NCBI GenBank assembly: GCA_033557685.1
Contig: JAWQRN010000216.1
Coordinates: 1 to 33,947 of the forward strand
Origin: Sperchopsis tessellata
Lineage: Eukaryota > Arthropoda > Insecta > Coleoptera > Hydrophilidae
Length of the DNA: 33,947 nt
Reading direction: 5' to 3'
The notes below the pieces were generated by a model, which was not told where the DNA came from, did not search any database, and worked only from the letters and a program-made list of their open reading frames with translations. The position numbers and the translations under genes were made by a program. Positions 1 through 11,960 of the stretch are shown here, piece by piece. The stretch's first letter is position 1, and every line of letters starts with the position of its first letter.

Positions 1-897
1 ATTATAACAGTGCAATCTCACTTTTTGCATCGAATGGGCATTGACAATAATTCGAAAATTACCATTGCATGAATTCAATCTTTTCGATATCGGTTGAAAA
101 CATTTGTTGGTAACATAGTCACTGAAATTCAATCTGTTATACCTCCAATTGAGTGGAGGCGAGTTTAAACAAGAGATATCCTTGTATACTGTGGGTCTAG
201 ATATCCTGTCTCCATTTTTGGTCGAAATTCTAGAACTTTTGTGTGTCATTGAGAGTTCGTGTCACTAGAGGTTGCCTAGGTATCACTTGTTAAATTTTCC
301 CTTTCATCACGAACTGGAAATGACTTAAAAAGTTAACCATTTCCTGGACACAATGAGTGTTCACAGGGCATTACCTCTCAAACAAAAATTCTATTTTGCT
401 TTTTTCGAATTGTAATCTTACCAAATGAATTGCTGAATATTACCATAAACTATATTTGCATCCAGACGTCCAAGCAGTTTTTGCTCAAATGTTCTGAAGT
501 GTTTCTGTTCGTTAGATGATTTGCTGATATCTGTGGAATTCTCGTACCTGCTCTCATTGTTTTCCATAATCTATAACACATTTCATGGGAGATTTTCACA
601 AACATTGCTTTATTCGGTCCAACTCTTTCAAAACTGTTGGAGTGAATTATGGTGTTCCATTCACTATAGAGTTGTAAATATTTTTTATTTTTGGGAAATT
701 TTTATTTAGATTTCATTTAGATTACTTGTTTCAAATCTTAATGTGAAAATAACAGGTCTCTACGACCTTTAATAACTTATAAATATGATGTCAAAGTAGT
801 CAAATTCCCAGTTGCAGGTAATACTATGTGCTAATATTGTGACATCACAAGGGGCCATAGCGATTGTATTTTGTATATCTATGAACCAAAAAAAAGT
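1..897. other. No recognisable feature
   Basis: AT-rich sequence with many stops in all frames. The short open stretches show no known motif. It may be 5' flank or first intron of Spn, or an old unrecognised repeat. Confidence 0.4.
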
Positions 898-1210
898 ATA
901 GTCGTCTCGTTAGCTTAGTGGATAGGTACTAGGCTACTAAGCGTGGGGTCTCGGGTTTGGGCACCAGAGGCGGCCGGCTTTTTGTGATTAGGGAAAAGTC
1001 TTTGTGGTGCTCATCTTCCGGCAGGGACGTAAAACTGTGGGGCCCGTGTATTGTAGGTAAAATGAAGACCATGTGCACGTAAAAGAACACAATTCCAGTT
1101 GGAACAATGGATGCGGCAAAATTCCCTGGTGTGGGAACCTAATCCCTAGTATCGATGATTGGCCATAGCAGTGGAAATAGGCCGACGTTAAATAAACATA
1201 ACAACAACAA
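898..1210 (+). mobile_element. tRNA-derived SINE
   Basis: The first 70 bases look like a tRNA: an A-box-like TAGCTTAGTGG at 911-921 and a weaker B-box-like GGTTTGGGCAC at 954-964. A GC-richer body follows, unlike the surrounding DNA, and the element ends in GACGTTAAATAAAC plus a short (AAC)n tail near 1187-1210. It is flanked by an almost identical 12-bp direct repeat, TATGAACCAAAA at 880-891 and TATGAAACAAAA at 1211-1222, read as a target-site duplication. Such elements are copied by RNA polymerase III and mobilised by LINE proteins. The anticodon arm is degenerate, so this is not a working tRNA gene. Confidence 0.75.
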
Positions 1211-1222
1211 TATGAAACAAAA

Positions 1223-2043
1223 CAGGTAAAGGAGCTAGGCAAGATTTGCTGTGAAAAAATTACACAATTATTGTTATATAATTTGCGTCATAATGAACAA
1301 CCTCATGTCTTTGTATCTAACATTGCTATCAATAGGGGTAATGATATAGAAAAGACGCTACAAGCTGGTTATCCATTCTGACTACATGTTAAGTCACAGG
1401 TAGCACCCAAATTCAAATGTTAAAGATAACTTTTGTAAATTAATTTTTAATTTTATTAAAACTTTCATTATGTAATATAATTAAGAGGTGTATGTCTCCA
1501 TTGTCTCGCAGAAATAGAGGTGCTAAACTTTTGATAGCCTATCTTTGCCTATTTGTGTGCTTTGCTACTAAAGCCTTTCATGTTGAGCTTGCTTCTAATC
1601 TCACCACAGAAACATTGCTTGCAGCTTTTTGTAGATTCATTACTCATAGAGATCGCTGTACAGACATGTATATAAATAGATTTTAAGGAGCATAATCAGA
1701 AAATGTCTTCAATATGGTTCAATTAAGATATTGGTTTTACAAGATGTCGGCCAATAGTCCAAAACATGTTAAGATTTGTTTTTCGCAAAAAATTCAGCAG
1801 TTCAAAAGCGAGTGTATTATTACCTGTAAAACTTACTGTGTTTGATCAGATTTCAAAAAGAAATAAAAGGTTATAATTTTAAAAAAAATAATAACTACAA
1901 AAAATTGATTGATATCCAAACAAAAATAATTAAACAAATACAAATATAATCAATTTTTGATACTAAATTTAAAACAATGCAAGATTAAAAAAATACACAA
2001 AAATAAATTAACCTATAGATAAACATTCAACATAATTTTCCAG
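1223..2043. other. AT-rich, no recognisable feature
   Basis: No motif or convincing reading frame was seen. From about 1870 to 2040 the sequence is very A-rich and leads into the acceptor at 2042-2043. Confidence 0.4.
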
Positions 2044-2216
2044 AATTACAAATACACAGGTGCCTAGATATACTGTAAACAGTCCATCTCACAGTGAGTC
2101 AACTATCACATATCAGCTTGTAGATAAAGAACTTAAAGATAACAAAGATGAATTTCGCACATTATCATATAAGAGTAAGCCTAGGGAATCTGACATTCTT
2201 GGTACCGGAAACAAAA
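2044..2216 (+). CDS. Spn: Spn candidate N-terminal exon
   Basis: The segment follows a good acceptor (TTTTCCAG ending at 2043) and ends at tandem donors, GTAAGT at 2217 or 2221. The frame starting at 2045 is open for 57 codons and looks like ordinary protein, including VNSPSHSESTITYQLVDKEL and KPRESDILGTGNK; the other frame checked hits a stop early. It enters in phase 2, so at least one exon lies upstream. Using the donor at 2217 leaves phase 1, which fits the small exon at 5642. Using the donor at 2221 leaves phase 2, which fits the exon at 6787 directly. I do not recognise the peptide itself. Assignment to Spn rests on strand, order and phase. A spliced transposon or a chance open stretch remains possible. 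Confidence 0.45.
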
Positions 2217-2299
2217 GTAAGTAAGTCAGTTTATCGATATATCAAATGCATATTGACACAAGTTCAGTTCAGAAAAACAATTCTTATAAACTACTGGCT

Positions 2300-2318
2300 A
2301 ATATATATATATATATAA
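2300..2318. repeat. (TA)n microsatellite
   Basis: About nine uninterrupted TA units in the intron just after the 2044-2216 exon. Confidence 0.9.
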
Positions 2319-5300
2319 AAACCAAACAAAATAGTACTATTAAATAGCCAAAGTCGTTGATTAAATATCCATTTAAAAGATAAAATACTTTTGAGGTGAA
2401 AAATCGGGCAACACATTAAAATATGTTATCGAAAAATTGTTGACACTGTGTCTAGATCTCGTCAGTCTTAGGTAGTTGAGGTATATATTTGATATGTTTC
2501 TTGTATTATACTAAAGTTAACTTCAACATTAACTCTCACAATACGTTTGTGATTTGAGAGTATTCTTACAGCAAGATCAGAAGACCTTAAACCACCAATG
2601 CAGATGATATTTGGGAATGGAAAAGACCGTAGTATGCCATTATTATAGCATCATCTGACTCAGCGATTTTAAAAAAATTTTAAAACCATATGTTCCAACC
2701 TTAAAAAACGGGCCCACATGGACTTCTAGAGACTTAACAGCAACCGGGTTATCAAAATCAAAATTTCTCAAAGACAATTGTTATGTCTTATCTGATGTCA
2801 AGGACAATCCATTAAAAATAAACCATAATGAAACCCCAAAAACAGCAGCATCCATAAAACCAAATAGGTCGGCAATATTTTGTGATCTACTAAACACTGT
2901 GGTAAACATGACCGATCTCAAACCGGTGTTAGCTGGATCATTCACTTAATGGTATTAGGTATTTTACACTACTATCAGGATCAAACTTGTGATTATCAGT
3001 CTTATACAATTTATATAAAAACTATAATAAAGCTTCCACAGTTACTTACTATATAACATCTATTTTCTGGTGGAGACCATGAAGAAGCTCTGAATTCCTA
3101 CACTACAAGGTTTCCACCTGGAGATACATCTATTGTATAAAAAATTCCATTAATTGACATACATATAACATTTGACTGTTATATTATTATTTTGGCAAAA
3201 TTAATTTTCGAACATGCTATAGGTACAAACATATCTAAGATTATTTTCACTGCCATATAAATGTTGCAACGATTAGTAGAAATCTGAATTTAATTATTTT
3301 AACACTCTTATTTAAAAATTGACTTTTTTAATAATATAATAAATATATAATAACAATAAAATTGTAATAATAATAGAAATATAATAATAATAAAAATATT
3401 ATAAAATAAAAAATATAATCGTAAAAAATATTTAATAATGTTATATGTTTTTACATCTATTTAAAATAGCAGATTTTGCCAAATCTCTTTGAATTTTGCT
3501 TTGCCAAAATATGTCATCTTCTACAATTTCTCCTTTATGTATTACAAAATGGCAAAAGAGACATCCTATTATATGCAGTTGCCCTTGATTCTGTATAAAA
3601 TTCAGAATTGAAATAGATTTAAATTAAGACAAATAAATAACTCATATCTGGTAATAATAATTATAAGAACCTTTTAATTTTCTCACTCCATTGGCAGAAT
3701 TGGCCACTTTATATGGATACTTAATTTCCGCAATTTAATTTCCCAGCTAAAGCTAAAATTATTATTTATTAAGATATAAAAACAAAATATAATCAAAACT
3801 TACCATGTTGTGATGCTCTGAGGTACTCATAATCTTTATCATCATAGAGACCACACTGGTTTATATTCTCTCCACCATTATATATTCTCTAAGGTGCTGA
3901 TAAAGCCTTGTCTTCATTTCACATACAAGGGTGAAGGCCCAGAAAGTCCAGTTTTATTTTATTTTTTAACTAGTTTATCCTGAACATGAGGTGTGGTGCC
4001 TAGAAATGGGTCCTTTTTTCTTATTGATATCTTCACAAGTATTGATCCATGTGGACGGTTTATTTTAATTACTCATTGCTTGTATGAGCTTATTGTATTT
4101 GTTAAGTAAGTTTTATATTTCTGGACTTGAATTCTCATTGTACTTTTTGTATATTTGTCGTTTTCATATGATTAATATGGATACAGAATTCAAACTTCCT
4201 AACTTGCGTGTTAATTAAAACTTTTGTCAATTATGTTCTAAATTTTTGAAACATATTTTCATTAATTGGTTGATCTTTTGTAATATAGACAAGTGATGTA
4301 TCATTCGAAATATTTATTGTTTTAATTGTTTTGGTCAGTTGTGATTTTTGTACCTAGTAAATATCTCATTACTTGATATACGTGCCCGTCTATCCAAATA
4401 ATTGTTTAAGAAAACGTTTGGTCTTCATTACATTTTCTGATAAACCACTATCAGAAATCTATTCATGTATGGAAATCCTTAGAATTTTTAATGTGTGGAA
4501 CACTAACTTTATATGTCTTATATTTGTGATTTCAAAATTGTATGGGATCTTGTTTTAGTTACATCCACATTATTCTCTAGCTCTCTACAAGAAGTGTTTG
4601 GTACAGCTTCTACGTAACCCAAAACATTAGTTGTGTCCCGCTTCAAATTCTCTTAATCGTATATTTTAGGTCGAGATTTAAAAAATGACCCAAAACTTTT
4701 AAATTGCTTTCCAATCTACTAAAGCTTCTTTTATCAGGTTACCGGCTTTTATGATATCTCTCTTAATACAAATTACTTATAGTATATGAATGAAAACAAC
4801 ATTACCGTGTTATTTACTTTGATAGTTACTATTCATGTCAATTGTTAAAATAATCCAAAACCTATTTTCTTTTAAAATGTTTACTCTCGATTCCTTTTGT
4901 TGAAAACTATGTGTTATTTGGCATCTTTTGTGTTTGTCCTACTGTAAAGTGGATATAATTTTTACTTTATTAAAATTATAGTAAACTAACTTATCTGATA
5001 TACTCCTATATTTGAGATGTCCCAAAATAATGTTTTTATGATCCAAAAGAAAACTGAAACAATGAATATGACAAATAATACATCATTATAATCGGAATAA
5101 GATTCTTTTAATAAGAAACATAAATTTGTGGACTATCCCAAATAATTTTGAATATATTATATTTTTGTCAAATTTGTGTAATTTTCTTAAAAAGTGACAA
5201 TGAAAATGTTTCCACCATTTTTGAATATCTATGAGAATTATAGTTACCATCACTTGTCTAATATTTTAATATATATTTAATTTCTGTTCTAATTATATCA

Positions 5301-5641
5301 ATTTCCTAAACAATAGTGTCATACGACAGTATTAAGTTTTCCTCTAGCTCTTTTATTAATGGAGTTCACCATTTAATACCATCGAAAATGATATTCTGTA
5401 CAAGACTCACTCTCAGAACATTCGTATTCGTAATATTACAATTAAATTGTATTTGCTCCAGTTCCGGTATACGGTGTTGCTGCTTGGTTTACTTTTCGTT
5501 TCTTCAAAAAGAGAACACATTATTTTCTATAAAATATTTAACTAGATCTTTAGTTTTATAGATGTTCATGTTGGCATATAAATTGTTACAGTGCGTCATG
5601 TCCTTACTGAATGTTGTTATTTTCTTGAATAGGTTTTGTAG
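2319..5641. other. AT-rich intronic sequence, no identified element
   Basis: Low-complexity A/T tracts are dense at 3300-3460. From about 4000 to 5560 the + strand is T-rich, so the - strand has A-rich semi-open stretches. They may be remains of an old mobile element, but no protein motif was firm enough to name one. Confidence 0.4.
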
Positions 5642-5668
5642 GTGATACAGCATCTAAGTCTAACACAA
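5642..5668 (+). CDS. Spn: Spn candidate microexon (27 nt)
   Basis: A 27-nt open segment between an acceptor (TTTTGTAG ending at 5641) and a donor (GTATGT at 5669). After the single base left by the 2216 splice it reads S-DTASKSNT and leaves the phase unchanged, so it could be skipped or included without breaking the frame. A second acceptor nine bases upstream (5632) would add three codons and is also open. To reach the frame of the next exon, splicing would have to use the AG at 6790-6791 rather than 6785-6786. This is a prediction from splice signals and phase only. Confidence 0.3.
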
Positions 5669-5819
5669 GTATGTACACTATTTTTGTTCTTAGAGTTATT
5701 TAGTTTATTTATAGAAGTATTGACAATCATATCATGTAATAAGTGAATTTATTTTTGCATTATTATTTTGTTCTCATATTTCTTGTTATTTCTTATTTAG
5801 TTTTAATTGGTACAGTCGG

Positions 5820-6786
5820 TACTCCATCTGTACGCCTTGTCTTTTCGGACGCTTAAAGGACCAGGCCATATAACCTTCTGATCGTCACGCTGTACCCTTT
5901 GGTGGAAATTGAGGAGGGCACTTAGTTAATCATATTTTCGTCAGTGAACTCCTGCAGGACATTCATAATTACTACTGAATATCATGGTGAAGTTTTTGAA
6001 ATTGAAGTTTAGGATGGTTTAGTTGCTTCTTTAAAATGTTTGCTACTGAGGTTTAGGGTGATTGAGTTTCTTCTTTAAAGCTTGTTATCATTTGATTAGT
6101 ATTTCTTCCAGTTTTTAAATAATTTGTGCTTTCTAACCATTAGATTTTAGTAGGAACCCTAGTTTGGTTTTGATAATTACATCTTTACTATTTGGGACTG
6201 CTTTTTCCCATACATCTGGAAGCCAAACTCTAGTCTGAGTATCCTTGGTGTCTATGTAAAATGCGTGTTTATATTTTTCTGTAAAATTATAAAGTTTTGT
6301 GAAATATTTTATTTGTTTCCTTGCCTTGTTCGTACTATATTTGCTATCTCATTCTAAATCAAGTGTATGTCTACACTGCCAATTCTATCATTAATTTGTC
6401 TTTTCATTTTGTTTTTCCTATTTTTTTGTGATTCTTTCCATTCATGTATCCTCTTCACAAATAGCATCTCTTTCTGTATACATTTCCAATTATTTACATT
6501 GCAAATATATGCTACTGATCAGAACTATTATAAATATGCACATATGTATATATACTCACTACTATCATGCTTCTGAATATCCTAGTAGTCTATTACATTG
6601 TGTCTGTAAGGTGTATTGGCACTTAAGGCTCTTTGAGAAACTGTGATGGATTCTGAATTCTACATACTATTTCATAACTTGAACTATTGAAAACACTAGT
6701 ACATAATGAATATCAAAAGTGGCAGAAGAGGTTTAGAGGCTTGATGTATTAGTGTTGTATATATTAACAACTAATTTATTTTGTAG
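5820..6786. other. Intron, short degenerate tandem repeat
   Basis: Two diverged copies of a roughly 45-bp unit lie side by side, about 6004-6048 and 6049-6093; both contain a GTTTAGG-type start and a CTTCTTTAAA end. Otherwise this is T-rich sequence without a recognisable element, running up to the acceptor at 6785-6786. Confidence 0.35.
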
Positions 6787-7136
6787 ACAAGAAGATATAT
6801 TATCTGATGAAGAGGCTCAAGAGGTAACCCGACTATTAAAGAATGAAGATATGCAAAATTGGAAATCAGATGCCTCAAGTTCATATACACAGGATTATGT
6901 ATCATTGTACGATTCAATTGAACCCCTTTCTTTAAATAGTTTGGGTCCTTCATCTTTGCAGGATAATATAATTACCGATTCCATTGACTATTCTTCTGTG
7001 CAAAATGAAGAGCATCAATCTGATAAAAAAGTCATTAAGCAAGTAGTGTTACATGAATCAACATCTAGTATTGACATATCAGCTCAGGATGGAGCTACAA
7101 TGTTTGATACTAGTATTTCAGACTCAGGACTTATAG
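6787..7136 (+). CDS. Spn: Spn acidic N-terminal exon
   Basis: The exon follows a TTTTGTAG acceptor and ends before GTATGT at 7137. It encodes 116 codons rich in Asp, Glu and Ser, beginning QEDILSDEEAQEVTRLLKNE. It leaves one base (phase 1), exactly what the PP1-docking exon at 12489 requires, giving ...[15 protein letters not shown] across the junction. Composition and frame fit the poorly conserved, probably disordered region between the actin-binding N-terminus and the PP1 site of neurabins. No actin-binding motif can be pointed to. An alternative acceptor AG at 6790-6791 would suit an incoming phase-1 exon. Coding status is likely; membership in this gene follows from strand, order and phase. 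Confidence 0.72.
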
Positions 7137-8191
7137 GTATGTTTAAAATTATTTACAAATTAAGAGCAATGTGCATGTGATACTCTCTTATACCTTGGAT
7201 GATTTGATTCAATTAGCTTACTCTAATAAGACCTGTTTTACTAATAGTTATAGTTTTCTATATTTTTTGCTTGTCAATCAATGTTTACTTTCATTTTAAT
7301 AGTAAAAACATTATTGTAATCATGAAAATTTCCAACCTGAAATTATTAATATCTATAATTTTATTTGTAAGGAGTTCTTTCCTTAACCTCAGCAATAATA
7401 TTTGTTTTCTCTTGATTTATTCTCAGTAGTTAGCGCAATATTGTAATTTGCTGTGTTATTTGAAGGCACAGCAGAGTGATTTTTGCATCATAATTTTTAA
7501 ATTTCAAGCTCTGTACGTATCATGAGACTAGATTCCTTCTGATTCTTAAGGTCACTGCTAGGTCTTTAGGCAATAAATTGTGCCAATTTGAGTTTCAACT
7601 GTGTTGTGAAATTCAAGCAGTGTTGATAGAATGTCTTGCAATGAAGTTTCTTTAGTGCTGAAAAGTTCAAAATTGCTGCCTTTGATGGCGACAGTAACAT
7701 TGCTGACCTCATTTTTTTAGTGCAATTTTTGCATTTAAAAATATTTATATTTTTTCCTTTTCACAAGGATTTTAATTGATCACTGGTTAGGTCGTTACAG
7801 TTCCCAACAGACACCACGTTGAACACTAACAAACATTTTCTTTATAGTTGACCTCAGTTTGCAAATTTGTAGTTATCTGCCACCATATTTTGATTTATCT
7901 TTTAAAACGCTTCTGGCCAGTATAATGCCATCAGTTTTGGTTTTTTGTATTTTTAAATTGTGACCATGGACCATATATAATGTCTAGTAAGTTTACTCTG
8001 AATTTTTTAAAATTGATGTATCTAAATATATAACTTAAACCATGAAAGCTAGTCTGTTTTATTGTTAACTTGAACTTTAATTCAACTTTAAATTTGTTAG
8101 TATTACTGATCTGTTGATACATGTTTCAACGTTGTCAATGGTTATAAAATTTATAAGCTACGTTCTGGTAATTTTTTGAAATATATTACAG

Positions 8192-8274
8192 TGAAAGCAA
8201 GAAGAGCCAATGTAGATAGTTACTACAAGAGTCAAAGTTCATATTTTAATCCAGCAGTCATTCCCTGTTACTAA
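8192..8274 (+). CDS. Spn: Spn candidate alternative exon (cassette or terminal)
   Basis: After an ATATTACAG acceptor ending at 8191, the phase-1 frame left by the 7136 splice is open and reads V-KARRANVDSYYKSQSS and then YFNPAVIPCY before a TAA at 8272-8274. Two readings are possible. As a cassette ending at 8266 it would be 75 nt and keep phase 1 into the exon at 12489, but the donor (CCT then GTTACT) is weak. As a terminal exon it would use the TAA, with a polyadenylation hexamer AATAAA 18 bases later at 8292-8297, giving a protein without the PP1-docking and PDZ parts. I do not recognise the peptide. A chance open stretch cannot be excluded. Confidence 0.3.
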
Positions 8275-8291
8275 TTTCATTTATAATTTCC

Positions 8292-8297
8292 AATAAA
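8292..8297 (+). promoter_or_regulatory. Possible polyadenylation signal AATAAA
   Basis: A canonical hexamer 18 bases after the TAA of the candidate exon at 8192. In AT-rich DNA this word is frequent, so it matters only because of its position. Confidence 0.25.
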
Positions 8298-8589
8298 CGT
8301 AATAATCACAACAATCATAACTACGTATAACCATGATGGTAGCAACTTGTTTTTGGTTGCCTTTAATAATATTATCTAGAGAAGTGCAGAGAAATATGAT
8401 CATATTAATATGCTATACTGTTTTGCATGTTGCGATTTCGCTGATAGTTGAATACTGTGGAAAGAAACAGCTTACATGTACAGAAAATATACAAGCAGTT
8501 ATATGGACTACATTTAAAAAAAAAATGAATGGGGGATACTTTTCTGTTAGAACTGTTCTTTTAAAAGCAAATAAACAGAAACAACTTTC

Positions 8590-8945
8590 TTGATACAATG
8601 TTCTACATATTAATATGCAGAGTTTGAGAAACAAGGTATTAGATATAGAACTATCTATAGATTCAGATGCTTTGGCAATGACGGAATTTTAGATTTTACA
8701 AGATAAATATTGCTTTATAATGTTGGAACGCTTTAGCATGGTATCCTGCTAAGTGCGAAGAACGTGAAGGTTCTTGTGTTGTTCTGAGGGAAGGACTGGA
8801 ATACCTTGAGCTTGGCAGATTAATATGGAAAACTATAGAATTCCAGATTAAAATCAAAAAGAGCATCACTGTATTTAGTATTTATAAACCCCCTTTTGGA
8901 GACAAGACTTTTTCAAAACGAACTGGAGGACTTGTACTCAAGTTA
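8590..8945 (+). mobile_element. LINE endonuclease fragment (jockey/CR1-like)
   Basis: Translated pieces follow the start of an apurinic-type LINE endonuclease: VLHINMQSLRNKVLDIEL, then a decayed TEF (normally TEHW), then GSCVVLREGLEYLELGR, then IKIKKSITVFSIYKPPFGD, where the family has IYRPPSGD. The pieces lie in different frames with stops, so this is a dead copy. It stops near 8945, shortly before a gypsy remnant on the other strand. The family call rests on motif order. Confidence 0.75.
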
Positions 8946-9079
8946 ACTGTACATGTGATGATTTCAATCTGTTTGTCCAAACAAATAAGGTCTAAAATAT
9001 TTTCATGCCTATACAATGACTATGAGTTTTTTTTTAAATGGTTCAGTATTTTGGTTTGGTTGACTGTTTTTGTTTCAAA

Positions 9080-9990
9080 TGCCACTGCTTTATCTGAGCC
9101 TATGGGCATTGAAGTCATCTGTTGGTTTTATAATGTTATCAAAAACATTAAATGAAGTTGCAGCTTGTCCTAGGAAACTTTTTATTTCCTATAGTGTCTT
9201 TGACATTGGGTAATTTTTTATTGCATGAATTTTGTCGATTATTGATTAGTCTAATTGTGCTTTAAATTTTGAGTAACATAAACATTCAAAAACTAATTTT
9301 AGGTGGGTGATATGTTCTTGTAAAGATATGTTAATTATTACTGTATCATCCATGTATGCTATACAGGATGTATTATCTAAGCCTTTTAATACATTATATA
9401 TTGTAACGAGTATGGTTTCCGCTGAATCCATTTCAATTTGGAGAAAACTGTTGGCTGTCTAAAGCTGTAAAATATTGACATTTACCTAATTTGTTTACAA
9501 TTTCTGTTATTTAGACAAGAGTTATTTATCTTATCTACTAAATAGTCGATAATCATATGCCATTTTTTTTAAGAGTCCAATTTTTTGGTACTCTCGAAAT
9601 TCATTTGTAAAAGTTAAAGTATTCTTTTCATTATAAAATATGTCGTAATATTCACAAATATTTCTAATAAGATGTATTTTTTCAGAGAATTGATGACCTT
9701 TAAATTTAATTTTTTTCATTTTAAATTTCATTCAATATTTCATCAGTTTCCATTTTTTTAATAAAATTTAGTTCACAATTATTTAAAGATCGTTCATTTT
9801 TATGTCTGTATAATAAATGTATGAATTTATAATTTTTAATTAAAAATATACATTTTCGTTTATTTCACCATGTTTCTAGTTGATTTACATATTCTATGTG
9901 ATCTAAAATTACTATTCTTTCGTTATATTTTACTGGTAATTTAAATATTTCTTCAGTTCTTGCTGGTATAGTTAATGTATAGTTATAGTT
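9080..9990 (-). mobile_element. Ty3/gypsy pol remnant
   Basis: On the - strand, running from 9990 leftward, the pieces are: IPARTEEIFKLPV (region between protease and reverse transcriptase), RNICEYYDIFYNEKNTLTF (start of the reverse transcriptase region), and, after a large deletion, CIAYMDDTVIINISLQEH with the catalytic YMDD box at about 9346-9357, followed by KLVFECL and AQLD. Further left, about 9100-9245, is a degraded IHAIKNYPMSKTL...IKSFLG block as found after the RT palm. Most of the RT fingers and palm between about 9430 and 9530 is missing, and several stops are present. The motif style is that of 17.6/297-type gypsy elements. No LTRs were found. Confidence 0.85.
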
Positions 9991-11269
9991 TTTAAGATTG
10001 GTATATTATTATGTGTAAATAATAGGTATGTTTAAGTGAGGTGTTCATCTGATTTTTAAGTTTATAAGTGCTTAATGTTTAGACAAGCACTTCTATTCCT
10101 ATCAGTTAAAATTTTTGAGAAAATTAAAAGAAAGAAATTTTTCTTGTACTTAACAGTGTTAAATACAGAAATTATCATTACTTCATAATAATAACTAAAT
10201 TGAAATTTTCTTAGAATATTACTTATGACAAAATTGAAATGGTTTTTTGGGATCTATTAGACTTTGGAAAAAATGTGTATCTATAAGAATATTTGCATTT
10301 AATTCGATTATGTATATGTAGGGTAGATTTGCTCTAACGAGGAAAATGTGTATTAGATTGGGTAGTCAACGGCAGATGGACTTTGATCCCAAAGATGCCA
10401 TTATAATATAAAAATAAAATTTCTGTCAAGATTGAGGTTTTGGGGCATGATTTGGGTTAATGTGTGATTTGTTAAAATGTGTATTTTTCTGTGGTGTTAT
10501 ATAGTTCCTTTTCTGTTTCAATCTTCTCTGAAGTTGTTCTTTAGGATCCGATTAAATCATTGAGATGTATCCTACTGACTACGCCTGTTTTGTTTTCATC
10601 AAAGGAAAATTTCTATTTAAATACACAATTTTTTCAGAGAGGAACTGTCTGAATAACTAATTGCTTCCAAAAGTATTCAATTTATTTCATTTGTACCTAT
10701 CATGTACAAGTATCGTTTTTACATGTTTCCACATATCTTCAGGCTTTACATCAGGATCTAAATTGTCAATGTAAATCTATATTTCTTCTTTACTGGTTTA
10801 ATCCCACAAGTTTCCACTGTTGTACTAAAAACAGTTCCTTATTATTTATATTATTCATCTTATTACCTTAGTTCACTATTCGTTTGATTTGTTATTGTGT
10901 AAGTTTATTATGTTTGATAATTTTTGTGCACCTCAATCGCAATAACTTTTGATTTAAGTTGAAAATAGTTCTACTCGATTTTCCACTTGGGTTCCGCTGT
11001 CTTTATTTGGATTTACAATTGTGTTATTCGAGATTTCGGAATTAATTAATTTTTATATAATTGTTTTGTAACAATTCAACGATATGAGCAGTACTACCTA
11101 TGTTTGTTTAGTTTCATAACATCTGTCTTGTCAAATTCGACTTTTAGGCTAGCTTCTTCTGAACATTCACCTGTTCTAAATTATCTTTAACTTCTTGCAA
11201 TTTTATTTTTTGTTTTTACAGTTTCATTTTTCAAACGTGTTAATAGGTTTCCAGTTGCAGAACTTTAAA
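9991..11269. other. AT-rich intronic sequence, no identified element
   Basis: Nothing recognised. It is T-rich on the + strand and may include further decayed transposon sequence, but no motif supports a name. Confidence 0.4.
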
Positions 11270-11960
11270 TCGACTTCTGATAACCAGATGACATATTAAC
11301 TTTTTTTTTCAAAATCTCTGCTGATGTCTAGGAATATAACTCTTACGTAGGCTTTATGATTGCACGCATTAGTTATAAATTCTGCAACAAGAAGATTCTG
11401 ATTAGCAGTAGAGTGTACTGTTCTGAATTTGAATAGGTCTTTTGGTATCTCTCCAATTGTGGCTGTTGACAGCTACCTTTGGATATTCTAAAGACTTAGC
11501 CACAAAAGAGAGATTGTTAATTGAGTGGTAGTTCTGAGGGAATTTTGCTTCCTTACCCAGTTTGTGTAGGACGTTATTGTGAGCAGATTTCCAAGAACCA
11601 GAACGGATTGATTTTTAATTGACGAATAATATTTATTAACCTGGTGAAACCAACTTCGTTGAATCGCTTGATACCCTGGTTCCTTACAATGTTGGGACCA
11701 TAGCTGTTCAGTCCAATAATGGCTTGATAATCATTTATATTGATTCTAAGTTGTTGTTATGTGATCGGTGGGTTTCAGGTTGAAATCTTTATAAATGTCT
11801 TGAGTTTTAAGAACTTCAGCCTTCTTGTATGTCCGGCATTTAACTTCATTCGCACCAAGAAACGGAGGTAATTAAGCTACAAAGGGAGTTATCTGTAGTA
11901 CTTAAGCCCTCGATTTTCTCTTCATATTATTGGGCTTACATGACTTCACTGGCATATTGG
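11270..11960 (-). mobile_element. LINE reverse transcriptase fragment
   Basis: Read from right to left on the - strand: GLNSYGPNIVRNQGIKRF, then VLHKLGKEAKFPQNYHSINN (the IPKPGK...P.NYRPIS block), then a LFKFRTVHSTANQ segment (FGFR..HSTSHQ block), then AEFITNACNHKAYVRVIFLD and ISRDF (the FLDISKAFD block with a catalytic-region Asp). The order matches the fingers-to-palm part of a jockey-type non-LTR reverse transcriptase. Frameshifts separate the blocks. Confidence 0.75.

Noticed and set aside
901..972. A functional tRNA gene
   Set aside because: A- and B-box-like sequences are present but the acceptor stem does not close and the B box is degenerate; the unit runs on into a SINE body.
1492..1686. 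Signal-peptide-like protein beginning MSPLSRRNRG
   Set aside because: The hydrophobic stretch is short, no splice links to Spn were seen, and nothing similar is known to me.
8333..8593. An 86-codon membrane-like protein
   Set aside because: No family match, no splice or promoter context, and it runs into the LINE endonuclease fragment; most likely LINE-flank or chance.
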